The position numbers and the translations under genes were made by a program. Of a stretch of DNA of 55,795 nucleotides, positions 35,840 to 43,741 are shown piece by piece. Origin of the DNA: Nakamurella alba (GTDB lineage: Bacteria; Actinomycetota; Actinomycetes; Mycobacteriales; Nakamurellaceae); assembly GCF_009707545.1 (NCBI RefSeq), contig NZ_WLYK01000019.1, forward strand, positions 1 through 55,795, given 5' to 3'. Positions within the stretch are counted from its first letter, which is position 1. Every line of letters begins with the position of its first letter. Under the pieces are notes generated by a model. That model was not told the DNA's origin. It did not search any database and saw nothing but the letters and a program-made list of their open reading frames with translations.

Positions 35840-37612
35840 TCAGTTGACGGTGACCCCGGCCAGCGACTCGACCGAGATGGGGCCGGGCTCGAAACCGTCG
35901 ATCCCGGCGCCCACCGCGTACCGGTCCGGCGTGCTGTACAGCGGCAGGGTGATCCGGCGCTGCAGGTAGGTGGCCTCCACCTCCGCGGCCATGTCCCGGC
36001 GGTCGGTGGTGTCCACGGTGTCCAGCGCGTCGATCAGCAGGTCGTCGAGGTCGGTCCGCCACTGGGCGCCGACGACACCCTCGACCGTGTCGAGCGAGGG
36101 CAGGATGCTGCGCAGGAAGTCGACCGGGTCGGCCGTGTACGGCAGGAAGCCGATGGTCCCGAGGTCGGACACGGTGCCGTTGTCGAAGATCGCGAAGTAC
36201 TCCGAGGCGCTGGTGACGTTGCGGATCTTCACGGTGAATCCCGCCTGCTCCAGCCAGCCCTTGATCAGGTCGTTCATCTGCCGCTGCACCGGGGCTCGCT
36301 GCCCGTAGTCGCGGCCGAGGAGTGTCAGCGTCGCCTTCTTCGACCCGACCAGCTGCTTGGCGCGGACCAGGTCCTGACCGGTGGCCGGGTCGGCGGTCCC
36401 GGAGGTGGTCGCCATCGGCGGCACCAGGTCACCGGTCGGCTCGCTGCCCTCGTCGGCGAGCTCGGCGAGTGCCTGCCGGTCGATGGACAGGTCGACCGCT
36501 TCGCGGAGCGCGGGGTCGGCCAGCGGGCGGCCCTTGGTGGCGTTGACCCACATCATCGTCATCAGGCTGGGTGCGCTGAGCGCCGTCTGCTCGCCACTGC
36601 CGTCGTCACCGGCCGGCAGCGGGCCGGCGATGTCGAGCTGACCGGAGGCCACCTGGGTGGAATCGGCGGCGACGACGAATTCGAGCGAAGCGACTCCCGC
36701 ACGGCTGTCCGCGGCCTCGAGCAAGACCCGGTCGGCGTCGCCGCGCTCCCAGGTGAAGGGTCCGGAGCCGACCGGTTCGGCATCCGCGCCCTCGTCGAGC
36801 ATCGACTGCGCGCGGATCCCGAAGTTGGGCAGGGCAACGACGTCGGGTAGGAAGCCGAGTGGTCGGGACAGTTCGAGTTCGAGCGTCGTGTCGTCCTCGG
36901 CCCGGCAGGTCCGGTAGGTCATCGACGACGCGTCATCGGCGAACCCGCCGAAGTAGGCGGACCAGATCGTGGCGTCGGCCTGCAGGTCGGCCGGGATCTT
37001 GCTCCAGGCGTCGAAGTTGGCGCAGACCACCTCGGCGGTCACCGGCGTGCCGTCGGTGAAGACCGCGTCGCCGCCGAGCCGGAAGGTCCACCGGGTGCCG
37101 TCGGAGTTGGCGGTCCAGCTGTCGGCCAGGCCGGGCTCGAGGTCGTGGCCGTCCTGCGAGATGGCGACGAGGGTCTCGTAGACCTGCGCCAGCACCTGCT
37201 GCGGGCCGGTCGTGTAGGCGAGCATCGGGTCGCCGGAGGTCGGCAGCTCGGTGACGCCCATCCGCAGGCTGCCGGTGGTCGGCGGGGCACTGCTGGAGCT
37301 GGAGCTGGTCGTGGTCGTGGTGCTGGTGGTGCTCTCGCTGGTGCTGGTGGTCTCGCTGGTGCTCGTGCTCGACGTGCTGGTCGAGGTGGTGCTGCTGGTA
37401 GTGACCGGCGGGACGGCCCCGGCCACGGTCTGCGCGGTACCGCCGGTGGTCGACGGGTTCGCGGACTGGACGATGACCACGACCACCGTCGCCAGCGCGA
37501 TCACGCCGGCGGCAGCGCCGCTCGCGAGACCCAGTCGGGAGCGGCCGCGCGGCGGCGGGGTCCAGCCCGGTCCGCCCTGTCCCCCGTACGGCGTCCCCGG
37601 CCCGACTGTCAT
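35840..37612 (-). CDS. Membrane-anchored family-5 solute-binding protein (orphan)
   Basis: A 590-aa SBP_bac_5 protein with a non-cleaved-looking anchor (residues 28-50, LASGAAAGVIALATVVVVIVQ) and no lipobox cysteine. It is preceded by a Gly/Pro-rich cytoplasmic tail. A Ser/Thr-rich stretch of about 45 residues follows (TTSSTTSTSTSSTSTSE and on). The binding core contains DLEPGLADSWTANSDGTRW, FTDGTPVTAEVVCANFDAW and LREAVDLSIDRQAL. No permease or ATPase genes are adjacent. It may serve a transporter encoded elsewhere or act as a sensor or wall protein. An AGGAG site precedes the ATG. Confidence 0.85.
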   Translation of the reverse strand: MTVGPGTPYGGQGGPGWTPPPRGRSRLGLASGAAAGVIALATVVVVIVQSANPSTTGGTAQTVAGAVPPVTTSSTTSTSTSSTSTSETTSTSESTTSTTTTTSSSSSSAPPTTGSLRMGVTELPTSGDPMLAYTTGPQQVLAQVYETLVAISQDGHDLEPGLADSWTANSDGTRWTFRLGGDAVFTDGTPVTAEVVCANFDAWSKIPADLQADATIWSAYFGGFADDASSMTYRTCRAEDDTTLELELSRPLGFLPDVVALPNFGIRAQSMLDEGADAEPVGSGPFTWERGDADRVLLEAADSRAGVASLEFVVAADSTQVASGQLDIAGPLPAGDDGSGEQTALSAPSLMTMMWVNATKGRPLADPALREAVDLSIDRQALAELADEGSEPTGDLVPPMATTSGTADPATGQDLVRAKQLVGSKKATLTLLGRDYGQRAPVQRQMNDLIKGWLEQAGFTVKIRNVTSASEYFAIFDNGTVSDLGTIGFLPYTADPVDFLRSILPSLDTVEGVVGAQWRTDLDDLLIDALDTVDTTDRRDMAAEVEATYLQRRITLPLYSTPDRYAVGAGIDGFEPGPISVESLAGVTVN

Positions 37613-37840
37613 CCCTGCTCCTCTGCTGGCTGCGCTCGGCGTTGCCCTGTACTGCGCGTTGCGTGCTGCGTCCGGGAGTCCGCCCGAACTGTCCGGTCCA
37701 CACCGTAGGCAGGAGATCCACCGTCCCGGCACCGAACCTGCTGATCCGCATGGTTCCACGCCCGGTCCGCCGCCGGATGTCCGGTTCCGGGAGTCTGTTG
37801 CTGGGTCTCCGGTGCCGGCGAGTGGCTCGAAGCATTCGCG

Positions 37841-37995
37841 CGGCAGGAACACCCGCGCGGAGCCCGGCATGAACACTCGGCTCTGCCGGCGATGAACACC
37901 CCGGCGGAGCCCGGCAGGAACACCCGGCTCTGCCGGCGATGAACACCCCGGCGGAGCCGGGCATGAACACCCGACTCTGCCGGCGATGAACACTG
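37841..37995. repeat. 47-bp tandem repeats upstream of the Rieske operon
   Basis: Three head-to-tail 47-bp units start at 37864, 37911 and 37958 (CCGGCATGAACACCCGGCTC and on). A half unit lies before them (37841-37863) and the last is truncated. Each unit is two related halves, both containing a GAACACCC-type core. The array takes up part of the 480-bp gap between the divergent binding-protein and Rieske-ferredoxin genes; I see no gene in that gap. Confidence 0.9.
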
Positions 37996-38017
37996 TGTAT
38001 CGAGGTGGTCGATCGTC

Positions 38018-38082
38018 TTGACAGGGTCCGGCGAGCACCACCAAGCTGTTGCGTAGTACGAATCCCGTTGTGCCTAGCGCAA
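38018..38082 (+). promoter_or_regulatory. Promoter region with two IclR-like palindromes
   Basis: TTGACA at 38018-38023 is a candidate -35. Downstream lie two partly palindromic boxes, TTGCGTAGTACGAA (38049-38062) and TTGTGCCTAGCGCAA (38068-38082), whose starts are 19 bp apart. The second resembles TTGCTCACAGCGCAA at 41640-41654, over the start of the iclR-type gene (11 of 15 positions match). They are candidate sites for that regulator just before the Rieske operon. Confidence 0.45.
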
Positions 38083-38092
38083 AGGATGCAAG

Positions 38093-38455
38093 GTGCCACC
38101 CGGTCATTCCGCCGCTGTCCGGATCTGTCCCCTCGCCGAGCTCGCCGAAGGCGAAGCCGTGCGAGTCGACACGGTCTCGCCGCCGATCGCCGTGTTCCAC
38201 ACGGACGACGGCGAGTTGTTCGCGATCGACGACACCTGCACGCACCAGGACGCCTCGCTGGCCGACGGCTGGTTGGAGGGCTGCGAGGTGGAGTGCCCAC
38301 TGCACGCCTCGAAGTTCGACCTGCGCACCGGAGCGGTCGACGCGCCGCCGGCCAAGGTCGGTGTCCGCACCCACGGCGTCGAGGTCGCCGACGGTGACAT
38401 CTGGGTGACCCTGTCCACCGCCGCCCCCAACCTGCCGCCCGGGGTCACCGCCTGA
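38093..38455 (+). CDS. Rieske-type [2Fe-2S] ferredoxin
   Basis: A 120-aa oxygenase-type Rieske ferredoxin. Cluster ligands are in CTHQDASL (Cys, His) and CPLHASKFD (Cys, His), the standard C-x-H and C-x2-H pair. It carries electrons from the flavoprotein reductase encoded next to the terminal oxygenase two genes on. The GTG start has AAAGGA upstream. Its TGA overlaps the ATG of the reductase gene, so they are translationally coupled. Confidence 0.92.
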   Translation: MPPGHSAAVRICPLAELAEGEAVRVDTVSPPIAVFHTDDGELFAIDDTCTHQDASLADGWLEGCEVECPLHASKFDLRTGAVDAPPAKVGVRTHGVEVADGDIWVTLSTAAPNLPPGVTA

Positions 38456-39687
38456 TGACGACCGCACCCCGGTCGGTGGTGGTGGTCGGCGCGAGCCTGG
38501 CCGGCCATGCCACCGCGCGCGCCCTGCGGACGCAGGGGTTCGACGGCCGGATCACGATGATCGGCGACGAGCCGGAGCGGCCGTACGACCGGCCGCCACT
38601 GTCGAAGGAGTTCCTGGCCGGGACGATCGACGAGGCGGCGCTGTCGTTGGAGGGCATCGACGAGAACCTCGGGCTCGACTGGGAGCTGGGCACGCCCGCC
38701 ACCGGGCTCGACATCGCCTCCCGCACGGTGCATCTCGCCGACGGGCGGAGCATCGACGGCGACCACGTGGTCATCGCCACCGGTTCGCACGCCCGTCGGA
38801 TGCCGTCCGCCCCGCCGGGCGTGCACACCGTGCGCACCCTGGCCGACGCCCGCGTCCTCAAGGCCGACCTGCTGCCCGGCAGTCGGCTGGTGTTGATCGG
38901 GGCCGGCTTCGTCGGTGCCGAGATCGCCTCCACCGCAGTCACCCTCGGCCTGGACGTCACCGTGCTCGAGGCGGCCCCGACACCACTGGCCGGCCCGCTC
39001 GGGGTGGAGATGGGCGCTGCGGTGGCCGCGCTGCACCAGGCCAACGGTGTCACCCTGCTCTGCGGTGTGCCGGTCGCCGGCCTGGTCGGCTCCGATCGGG
39101 TCACCGGTGTCGAGCTCGCCGACGGCCGGGTGCTGCCGGCCGATGTCGTGGTGGCCGGGATCGGCGCGGTCCCGGCTGTCGGCTGGTTGGCCGGATCCGG
39201 GTTGGACCTGTCGTCCGGGGTGGTGTGCACCGCGCACGGCGCCACCGGCGCGCCCGGGATCTGGTCCGTCGGCGACTGCTCGGCCTGGTACGACGAGCAC
39301 CGCGGCCGCGAGCACCGGGTCGAGCACTGGACCGACTCCCGGGAGCGGCCGGTCGCCTTGGCGAAGGCCCTGCTCGGCGAACCCGGCGGAGTGCTGCGGG
39401 CGCCGTACTTCTGGTCCGATCAGTACGGTGTGCGCATCCAGTTCGCCGGCCGCCGGACGGGCGCCGAGGACATCACCGTCGAGGCGGGCAGCGCGGAGTC
39501 CGGCGATCTTGTCGCCGTGTACCGCCGCGGCCCCGAGATCGTCGCCGTCCTGGGAATGAACCAGCCGAAACTCTTCATGCGCCACCGCAAGTCACTTCCC
39601 GCGTCGTCCGCGCTCGCCGGCCCTGCGCAGGATTCACGGACAGTCCCACCAGCACCCGCAACAGCACCCGCCGCAGTCCCGGGCTGA
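38455..39687 (+). CDS. FAD-dependent ferredoxin reductase of a three-component oxygenase
   Basis: A 410-aa NADH:ferredoxin reductase of the ring-hydroxylating dioxygenase type. It has FAD-binding VVVVGASLAGHATARAL, PYDRPPLSKEFL, NAD-binding LVLIGAGFVGAEIAS, and the second FAD motif SVGDCSAW. It would pass electrons from NADH to the Rieske ferredoxin encoded just upstream. The last about 30 residues are Ala/Pro-rich and probably disordered. It shares an operon with the terminal oxygenase, 29 bp downstream. Confidence 0.93.
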   Translation: MTTAPRSVVVVGASLAGHATARALRTQGFDGRITMIGDEPERPYDRPPLSKEFLAGTIDEAALSLEGIDENLGLDWELGTPATGLDIASRTVHLADGRSIDGDHVVIATGSHARRMPSAPPGVHTVRTLADARVLKADLLPGSRLVLIGAGFVGAEIASTAVTLGLDVTVLEAAPTPLAGPLGVEMGAAVAALHQANGVTLLCGVPVAGLVGSDRVTGVELADGRVLPADVVVAGIGAVPAVGWLAGSGLDLSSGVVCTAHGATGAPGIWSVGDCSAWYDEHRGREHRVEHWTDSRERPVALAKALLGEPGGVLRAPYFWSDQYGVRIQFAGRRTGAEDITVEAGSAESGDLVAVYRRGPEIVAVLGMNQPKLFMRHRKSLPASSALAGPAQDSRTVPPAPATAPAAVPG

Positions 39688-39716
39688 GCCCGGCCCTTCG
39701 AGTACCGGAGTCGCAC

Positions 39717-40844
39717 ATGACCAGCACGCAGCTCCCCGAGTCGCTGATCTCCACGCTGCCCGGGCACTACTACACCGACCCCGGCATCTTCGCCCTCGAG
39801 CAGGCGAAGATCTTCGAGGACATGTGGTTCTGCACCGTCCGGGGCAGCGACATACCCACCCCCGGCTCGTTCCGCACCGTCCAGGTGGGCTCGGAGTCGT
39901 TGATCGTCTCCCGCAACCGCAAGGGCGAGGTGCGGGCCTTCTTCAACGTCTGCCGGCACCGCGGCGCGAAGATCTGCACCGACGACACCGGCAGCGTGGC
40001 AAGGGCTTTCCAGTGCCCGTACCACGCCTGGACCTACGATCTGGACGGCAAGCTCATCGCCGCGCCGAACCTGACGAAGATGCCCGACATCGACCGGGTC
40101 GAGTACGGCCTGCGCCGGGTGCACCTGCGGGAATGGCTGGGCTACGTGTGGGTCTCGCTCGCCGACGAGCCGCCGTCGTTCGACGAGACGGTGATGCAGG
40201 AGGTCATCGACCGGCTCGGCGAGGTCGAGAACCTCGACCACTACGAGGTCGCGAACCTCTCGGTCGGCCGCCGGATCGTCTACGACGTCAAGGCGAACTG
40301 GAAGCTCATCATCGAGAACTTCATGGAGTGCTACCACTGCGCGACCATCCACCCGGAGCTGACCGAGGTGCTGCCGGAGTTCGCGGACGGCTACGCGGCG
40401 CAGTACTTCGTCAACCACGGCGCCGAGTTCGGCGAGGAGATCAAGGGTTTCACCGTCGACGGGTCCGAGGGCGTCGACCTGCTGCCGGGCATCGACCCGG
40501 ACCAGGACCGCAAGTACTACGCGATCACCGTGAAGCCGCAGGTGTTCGTCAACATGGTCCCGGACCACATCATCTTCCACCGGATGTTCCCGATGGCCGC
40601 CGACCGGACCATCGTCGAGTGCGACTGGCTGTTCCTGCCGAGCGTGGTCGAGTCGGGCAAGGACGTGTCGAAGTCGGTGGAGCTCTTCGACCGGGTGAAC
40701 CTGCAGGACTTCGAGGCGTGCGAGCGGACGCAGCCGGCGATGTCGTCCCGGATGTACCGCGACGGCGGCGTTCTCGTGCCGAGCGAGCACCACATCGGGA
40801 CCTTCCACGACTGGCTGCTCGACAAGATCAAGATCGCACCGTGA
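39717..40844 (+). CDS. Rieske non-haem iron oxygenase, alpha subunit
   Basis: A 375-aa terminal oxygenase. The Rieske cluster ligands are C79-x-H81 and C100-x2-H103 (CRHRG, CPYH). The mononuclear iron site is in NFMECYHCATIHPEL, with H207 and H212. The sequence style (WKLIIENFMECYHCATIHPE, and an EVLPEFADGY follow-on) resembles the glycine-betaine/carnitine/stachydrine demethylase branch rather than classical arene dioxygenases, judged from memory. No beta subunit is encoded. With the neighbouring GMC dehydrogenase it suggests breakdown of choline, betaine or a related quaternary amine. ATG 39717 is the natural start; the frame is open far upstream inside the reductase gene. Confidence 0.9.
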   Translation: MTSTQLPESLISTLPGHYYTDPGIFALEQAKIFEDMWFCTVRGSDIPTPGSFRTVQVGSESLIVSRNRKGEVRAFFNVCRHRGAKICTDDTGSVARAFQCPYHAWTYDLDGKLIAAPNLTKMPDIDRVEYGLRRVHLREWLGYVWVSLADEPPSFDETVMQEVIDRLGEVENLDHYEVANLSVGRRIVYDVKANWKLIIENFMECYHCATIHPELTEVLPEFADGYAAQYFVNHGAEFGEEIKGFTVDGSEGVDLLPGIDPDQDRKYYAITVKPQVFVNMVPDHIIFHRMFPMAADRTIVECDWLFLPSVVESGKDVSKSVELFDRVNLQDFEACERTQPAMSSRMYRDGGVLVPSEHHIGTFHDWLLDKIKIAP

Positions 40845-40852
40845 CCGGCGGA

Positions 40853-40875
40853 CCCGGGTGGCCGGGCCGCCCGGG
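40853..40875. terminator. Hairpin between the Rieske operon and the IclR gene
   Basis: CCCGGGTGGC (40853-40862) pairs with GCCGCCCGGG (40866-40875) with one mismatch and a three-base loop. It fills the short gap between two convergent stops and probably terminates both transcripts. Confidence 0.65.
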
Positions 40876-40876
40876 G

Positions 40877-41647
40877 TCAGCCCGACCAGCCCATCCGCTC
40901 ACTGACCCGCAGCGCGGCGGCGACCACCGCGTGACCCAGGGTCGGCAGGGCGGAGGCCGGCAGCCGGTAGGCGGGAGCCGACACGGACAACGCGGCCACC
41001 ACCACACCGTCCGACCGGAACACCGGCGCCGCAACGGCATTCAGCCCGATTTCCAGCTCACCGACGGTCATCGCGTATCCGGCACGGCGCACCTGCTCGA
41101 GCTGGCCGGCGAGCACCACCGGGTCGGTGACCGTTTCGCCGGTGAACGGCTGCAGCTGGGCGAAGGCCCGCTCCCGGATGTCCTCCGGGGCGTGGGCGAG
41201 CAGCACCTTCCCGGACGAGGTGGCGTGCAGCGGGGTGGGCCGGCCGATCCAGCTGTCGACCGAGATGGCCCCGCTGCCGTCGGACTGGTGCACGTTGACG
41301 ACCACCTCGCCCTGTCGCACCGCGAGGTTGACCGTCTCGCCCGACTGCGCGGCCAGCTCCGCGCAGATCGTCGCGCCCTGGGTGGAGACGTCGAGCCGGC
41401 TGCCCATGGCGCCGGCCAGCCGGAGCACGCCGGGGCCGAGCCGGTAGCGTCCGCGCTCACCGGCGGGTTCCACCAGATCGCGCGCGTGCAGCACGGACAT
41501 CAGCCGGGACGCCGTGGACTTGTGCACCCCGATCACGGTGGCGATCTCGGACACCCCGGACTCGCCGTTGCGCGCCAGGTGCTCCAGTGCGGTGACCGCG
41601 CGGTCGACCGACTGCACGGCCCCCACGTCACGGGTCGGGTTGCTCAC
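40877..41647 (-). CDS. IclR-family transcriptional regulator
   Basis: A 256-aa IclR regulator. The N-terminal winged helix-turn-helix is [20 protein letters not shown] followed by [16 protein letters not shown]. The effector domain includes [15 protein letters not shown] and a C-terminal [14 protein letters not shown]. It is divergent from the GMC dehydrogenase and convergent with the Rieske operon, so it probably controls both. TAGAGT lies 6 nt before its GTG start (leaderless). A TTGC...GCGCAA palindrome covers the start codon, which would allow autorepression. Confidence 0.92.
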   Translation of the reverse strand: MSNPTRDVGAVQSVDRAVTALEHLARNGESGVSEIATVIGVHKSTASRLMSVLHARDLVEPAGERGRYRLGPGVLRLAGAMGSRLDVSTQGATICAELAAQSGETVNLAVRQGEVVVNVHQSDGSGAISVDSWIGRPTPLHATSSGKVLLAHAPEDIRERAFAQLQPFTGETVTDPVVLAGQLEQVRRAGYAMTVGELEIGLNAVAAPVFRSDGVVVAALSVSAPAYRLPASALPTLGHAVVAAALRVSERMGWSG

Positions 41648-41659
41648 AGCGCAACTCTA
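41640..41659 (-). promoter_or_regulatory. Leaderless promoter and overlapping palindrome of the IclR gene
   Basis: On the minus strand TAGAGT (41659 to 41654) ends 6 nt before the GTG at 41647. The palindrome TTGCTCACAGCGCAA (41640-41654) covers the start codon and touches the hexamer. It matches the box at 38068-38082 at 11 of 15 positions. Confidence 0.42.
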
Positions 41660-41711
41660 CGGCCGATCTGAACGACATCACCACCGACCGTCAGCGAACA
41701 GGAGATCACCG

Positions 41712-43400
41712 GTGACCGAACATCCTCCGAACACCGCCTACGACCACGTGATCGTGGGCGGCGGCAGCGCCGGCTGTGTGCTCGCCGCCCGGCTGTCCGC
41801 CGGCGGGGAGCGATCGGTGCTGGTGCTGGAGGCCGGCCGGTCGGACTTCCCGTGGGACCTGTTCATCCAGATGCCCGCCGCCTTGACGTTCCCGTCCGGC
41901 AACCGGTTCTACGACTGGCAGTACGAGTCGGAGCCGGAGCCGCACATGAACGGGCGGCGGATCGCGCACGCCCGCGGCAAGGTGCTGGGCGGGTCCAGCT
42001 CGATCAACGGGATGATCTTCCAGCGCGGCAACCCGCTTGACTACCAGCGCTGGGGCGCCGATCCCGGGATGGACGACTGGGACTTCGCGCACTGCCTGCC
42101 GTACTTCCGGCGGATGGAGAACTGCCTGGCCGCGGAGCCCGCGGACATGTTGCGCGGGCACTCCGGGCCGCTGGTGCTGGAGCGCGGCCCGGCCCGGAAC
42201 CCGTTGTTCGGGGCCTTCTTCGATGCCGCGGTGGAGGCCGGCTATCCGCTGACCGACGACGTGAACGGTTACCGCCAGGAAGGTTTCGCCGCCTTCGACC
42301 GGAACGTGCACAAGGGCCGGCGGTTGTCCGCGTCGCGGGCGTACCTGCGGCCGGTGATGGGGCGACCCAACCTCACGGTGCACACCCGGGCGATGGTCAC
42401 CGGGATCACCATGCAGGGCAATCGGGCCACCGGGGTCAGCTACCGGCGCAACGGGCGCAACCACACGGTGTCCGCCGGCGAGGTGATCCTCTGCGGCGGC
42501 GCGATCAACTCACCGCAGCTGCTGCAGCTGGCCGGTATCGGGCCGGCGGACGTGCTGAAGCCGCTGGGCATCAGGCAGGTCGCCGATCTGCCCGGGGTCG
42601 GCGCGAACCTGCAGGACCACCTCGAGGTCTACATCCAGTACGCCTGCACCCAGCCGGTCACCATGCAGCCGGTGTTCATGCAGAAGTGGCGGATGCCGTT
42701 CGTCGGGCTCGAGTGGATCCTGGCCCGGAAGGGTCCGGCCGCCACCAACCACTTCGAGGGCGGCGGCTTCGTCCGGTCCAACGAGGACGTCGACTACCCG
42801 AACCTGATGTTCCACTTCCTGCCGATCGCCGTGCGCTACGACGGGTCGGTGACCGACGAGGTGAAGGCGCTGGGGCACGGGTACCAGGTGCACATCGGAC
42901 CGATGTACTCCGACGCCCGCGGCACACTGAGGATCACCTCCACGGATCCGATGAAACACCCTGCGCTGCAGTTCAACTACCTCTCCACGGACCAGGACCG
43001 GCGGGAGTGGGTGGAGGCCGTCCACATCGCCCGGGACATCCTGAACCAGCCGGCGATGGCGCCGTTCAACGGCGGCGAGGTCTCCCCGGGGCGGAAGGTC
43101 GGCACGGACGCCGAGATCCTGGACTGGGTGGCCGAGGACGCGGAGACCGCACTGCACCCGTCCTGCACGGCGAAGATGGGGCCGGCGTCGGACCCGATGG
43201 CGGTGGTCGATCCGGCCACGATGAGGGTGCACGGGGTCGAGGGGCTGCGCGTCGTCGATGCCTCGGTGATGCCCTACGTGACCAACGGCAACATCTACGC
43301 GCCGGTGATGATGCTCGCCGAGAAGGCCGCCGACCTGATCATGGGCGTCCCGCCGCTCGCGCCGTCCGCCGAGCCGTTCTACGAGCACCGCAAGGCGTAG
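41712..43400 (+). CDS. betA: GMC-family oxidoreductase, choline-dehydrogenase-like
   Basis: A 562-aa flavoprotein of BetA length. It has FAD-binding [20 protein letters not shown] signatures [15 protein letters not shown] and [17 protein letters not shown], and the C-terminal active-site region [10 protein letters not shown], then [20 protein letters not shown]. This is the pattern of choline dehydrogenases, which oxidise choline to betaine aldehyde, though other alcohol substrates are possible. No betaine-aldehyde dehydrogenase is adjacent. GTG 41712 has AGGAG 8 nt upstream. It is divergent from the IclR gene and near a Rieske demethylase-like operon, supporting a quaternary-amine pathway. 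The symbol is given by similarity only. Confidence 0.85.
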   Translation: MTEHPPNTAYDHVIVGGGSAGCVLAARLSAGGERSVLVLEAGRSDFPWDLFIQMPAALTFPSGNRFYDWQYESEPEPHMNGRRIAHARGKVLGGSSSINGMIFQRGNPLDYQRWGADPGMDDWDFAHCLPYFRRMENCLAAEPADMLRGHSGPLVLERGPARNPLFGAFFDAAVEAGYPLTDDVNGYRQEGFAAFDRNVHKGRRLSASRAYLRPVMGRPNLTVHTRAMVTGITMQGNRATGVSYRRNGRNHTVSAGEVILCGGAINSPQLLQLAGIGPADVLKPLGIRQVADLPGVGANLQDHLEVYIQYACTQPVTMQPVFMQKWRMPFVGLEWILARKGPAATNHFEGGGFVRSNEDVDYPNLMFHFLPIAVRYDGSVTDEVKALGHGYQVHIGPMYSDARGTLRITSTDPMKHPALQFNYLSTDQDRREWVEAVHIARDILNQPAMAPFNGGEVSPGRKVGTDAEILDWVAEDAETALHPSCTAKMGPASDPMAVVDPATMRVHGVEGLRVVDASVMPYVTNGNIYAPVMMLAEKAADLIMGVPPLAPSAEPFYEHRKA

Positions 43401-43510
43401 GGCGCTGGTCTTGTCCGGGCCGGATCCGCCGGTCCGTGGCCTGGACATCGGGTTTCCTTTCACGGCAGACTCCGGTCCGGATCCTGTCCAGGGCTGGTCA
43501 GGTCAGGTCT

Positions 43511-43598
43511 GGTCCTGTCCGGGACCGGGTCCGATCCAGAGCTGTGTCCGGTCCAGGAATGGTTCGATCCAGAGCTGGTCCTGTCCAGGACCAGGTCC
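43511..43598. repeat. 66-bp-period repeat with palindromes
   Basis: GGTCCTGTCCGGGACCGGGT (43511 onward) recurs at 43577-43598 with A for G changes, and CGATCCAGAGCTG recurs at 43532 and 43565. The second copy contains the perfect palindrome GGTCCTG-TC-CAGGACC. The element lies in the 340-bp gene-free gap downstream of the GMC gene and could act as its terminator. Confidence 0.7.
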
Positions 43599-43741
43599 GG
43601 GCCGCTGGACGCGGTCGGTGAGTCCGGCTCTCCCAGCGGCCCGGCCCACCGTGCCACCCGTTCTGTCCACAGGACTCTGGTTGTCCACAACCCCTGCGGA
43701 CAGACTGTCTTGCGGCCGGACGCGCACCGCAGAATGGCCGG

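Noticed and set aside
37609..38300. Minus-strand frames rich in Cys/Ala/Gly across the 47-bp repeats
   Set aside because: They are open only because the repeat has no stops in those frames; there is no ribosome site or domain.
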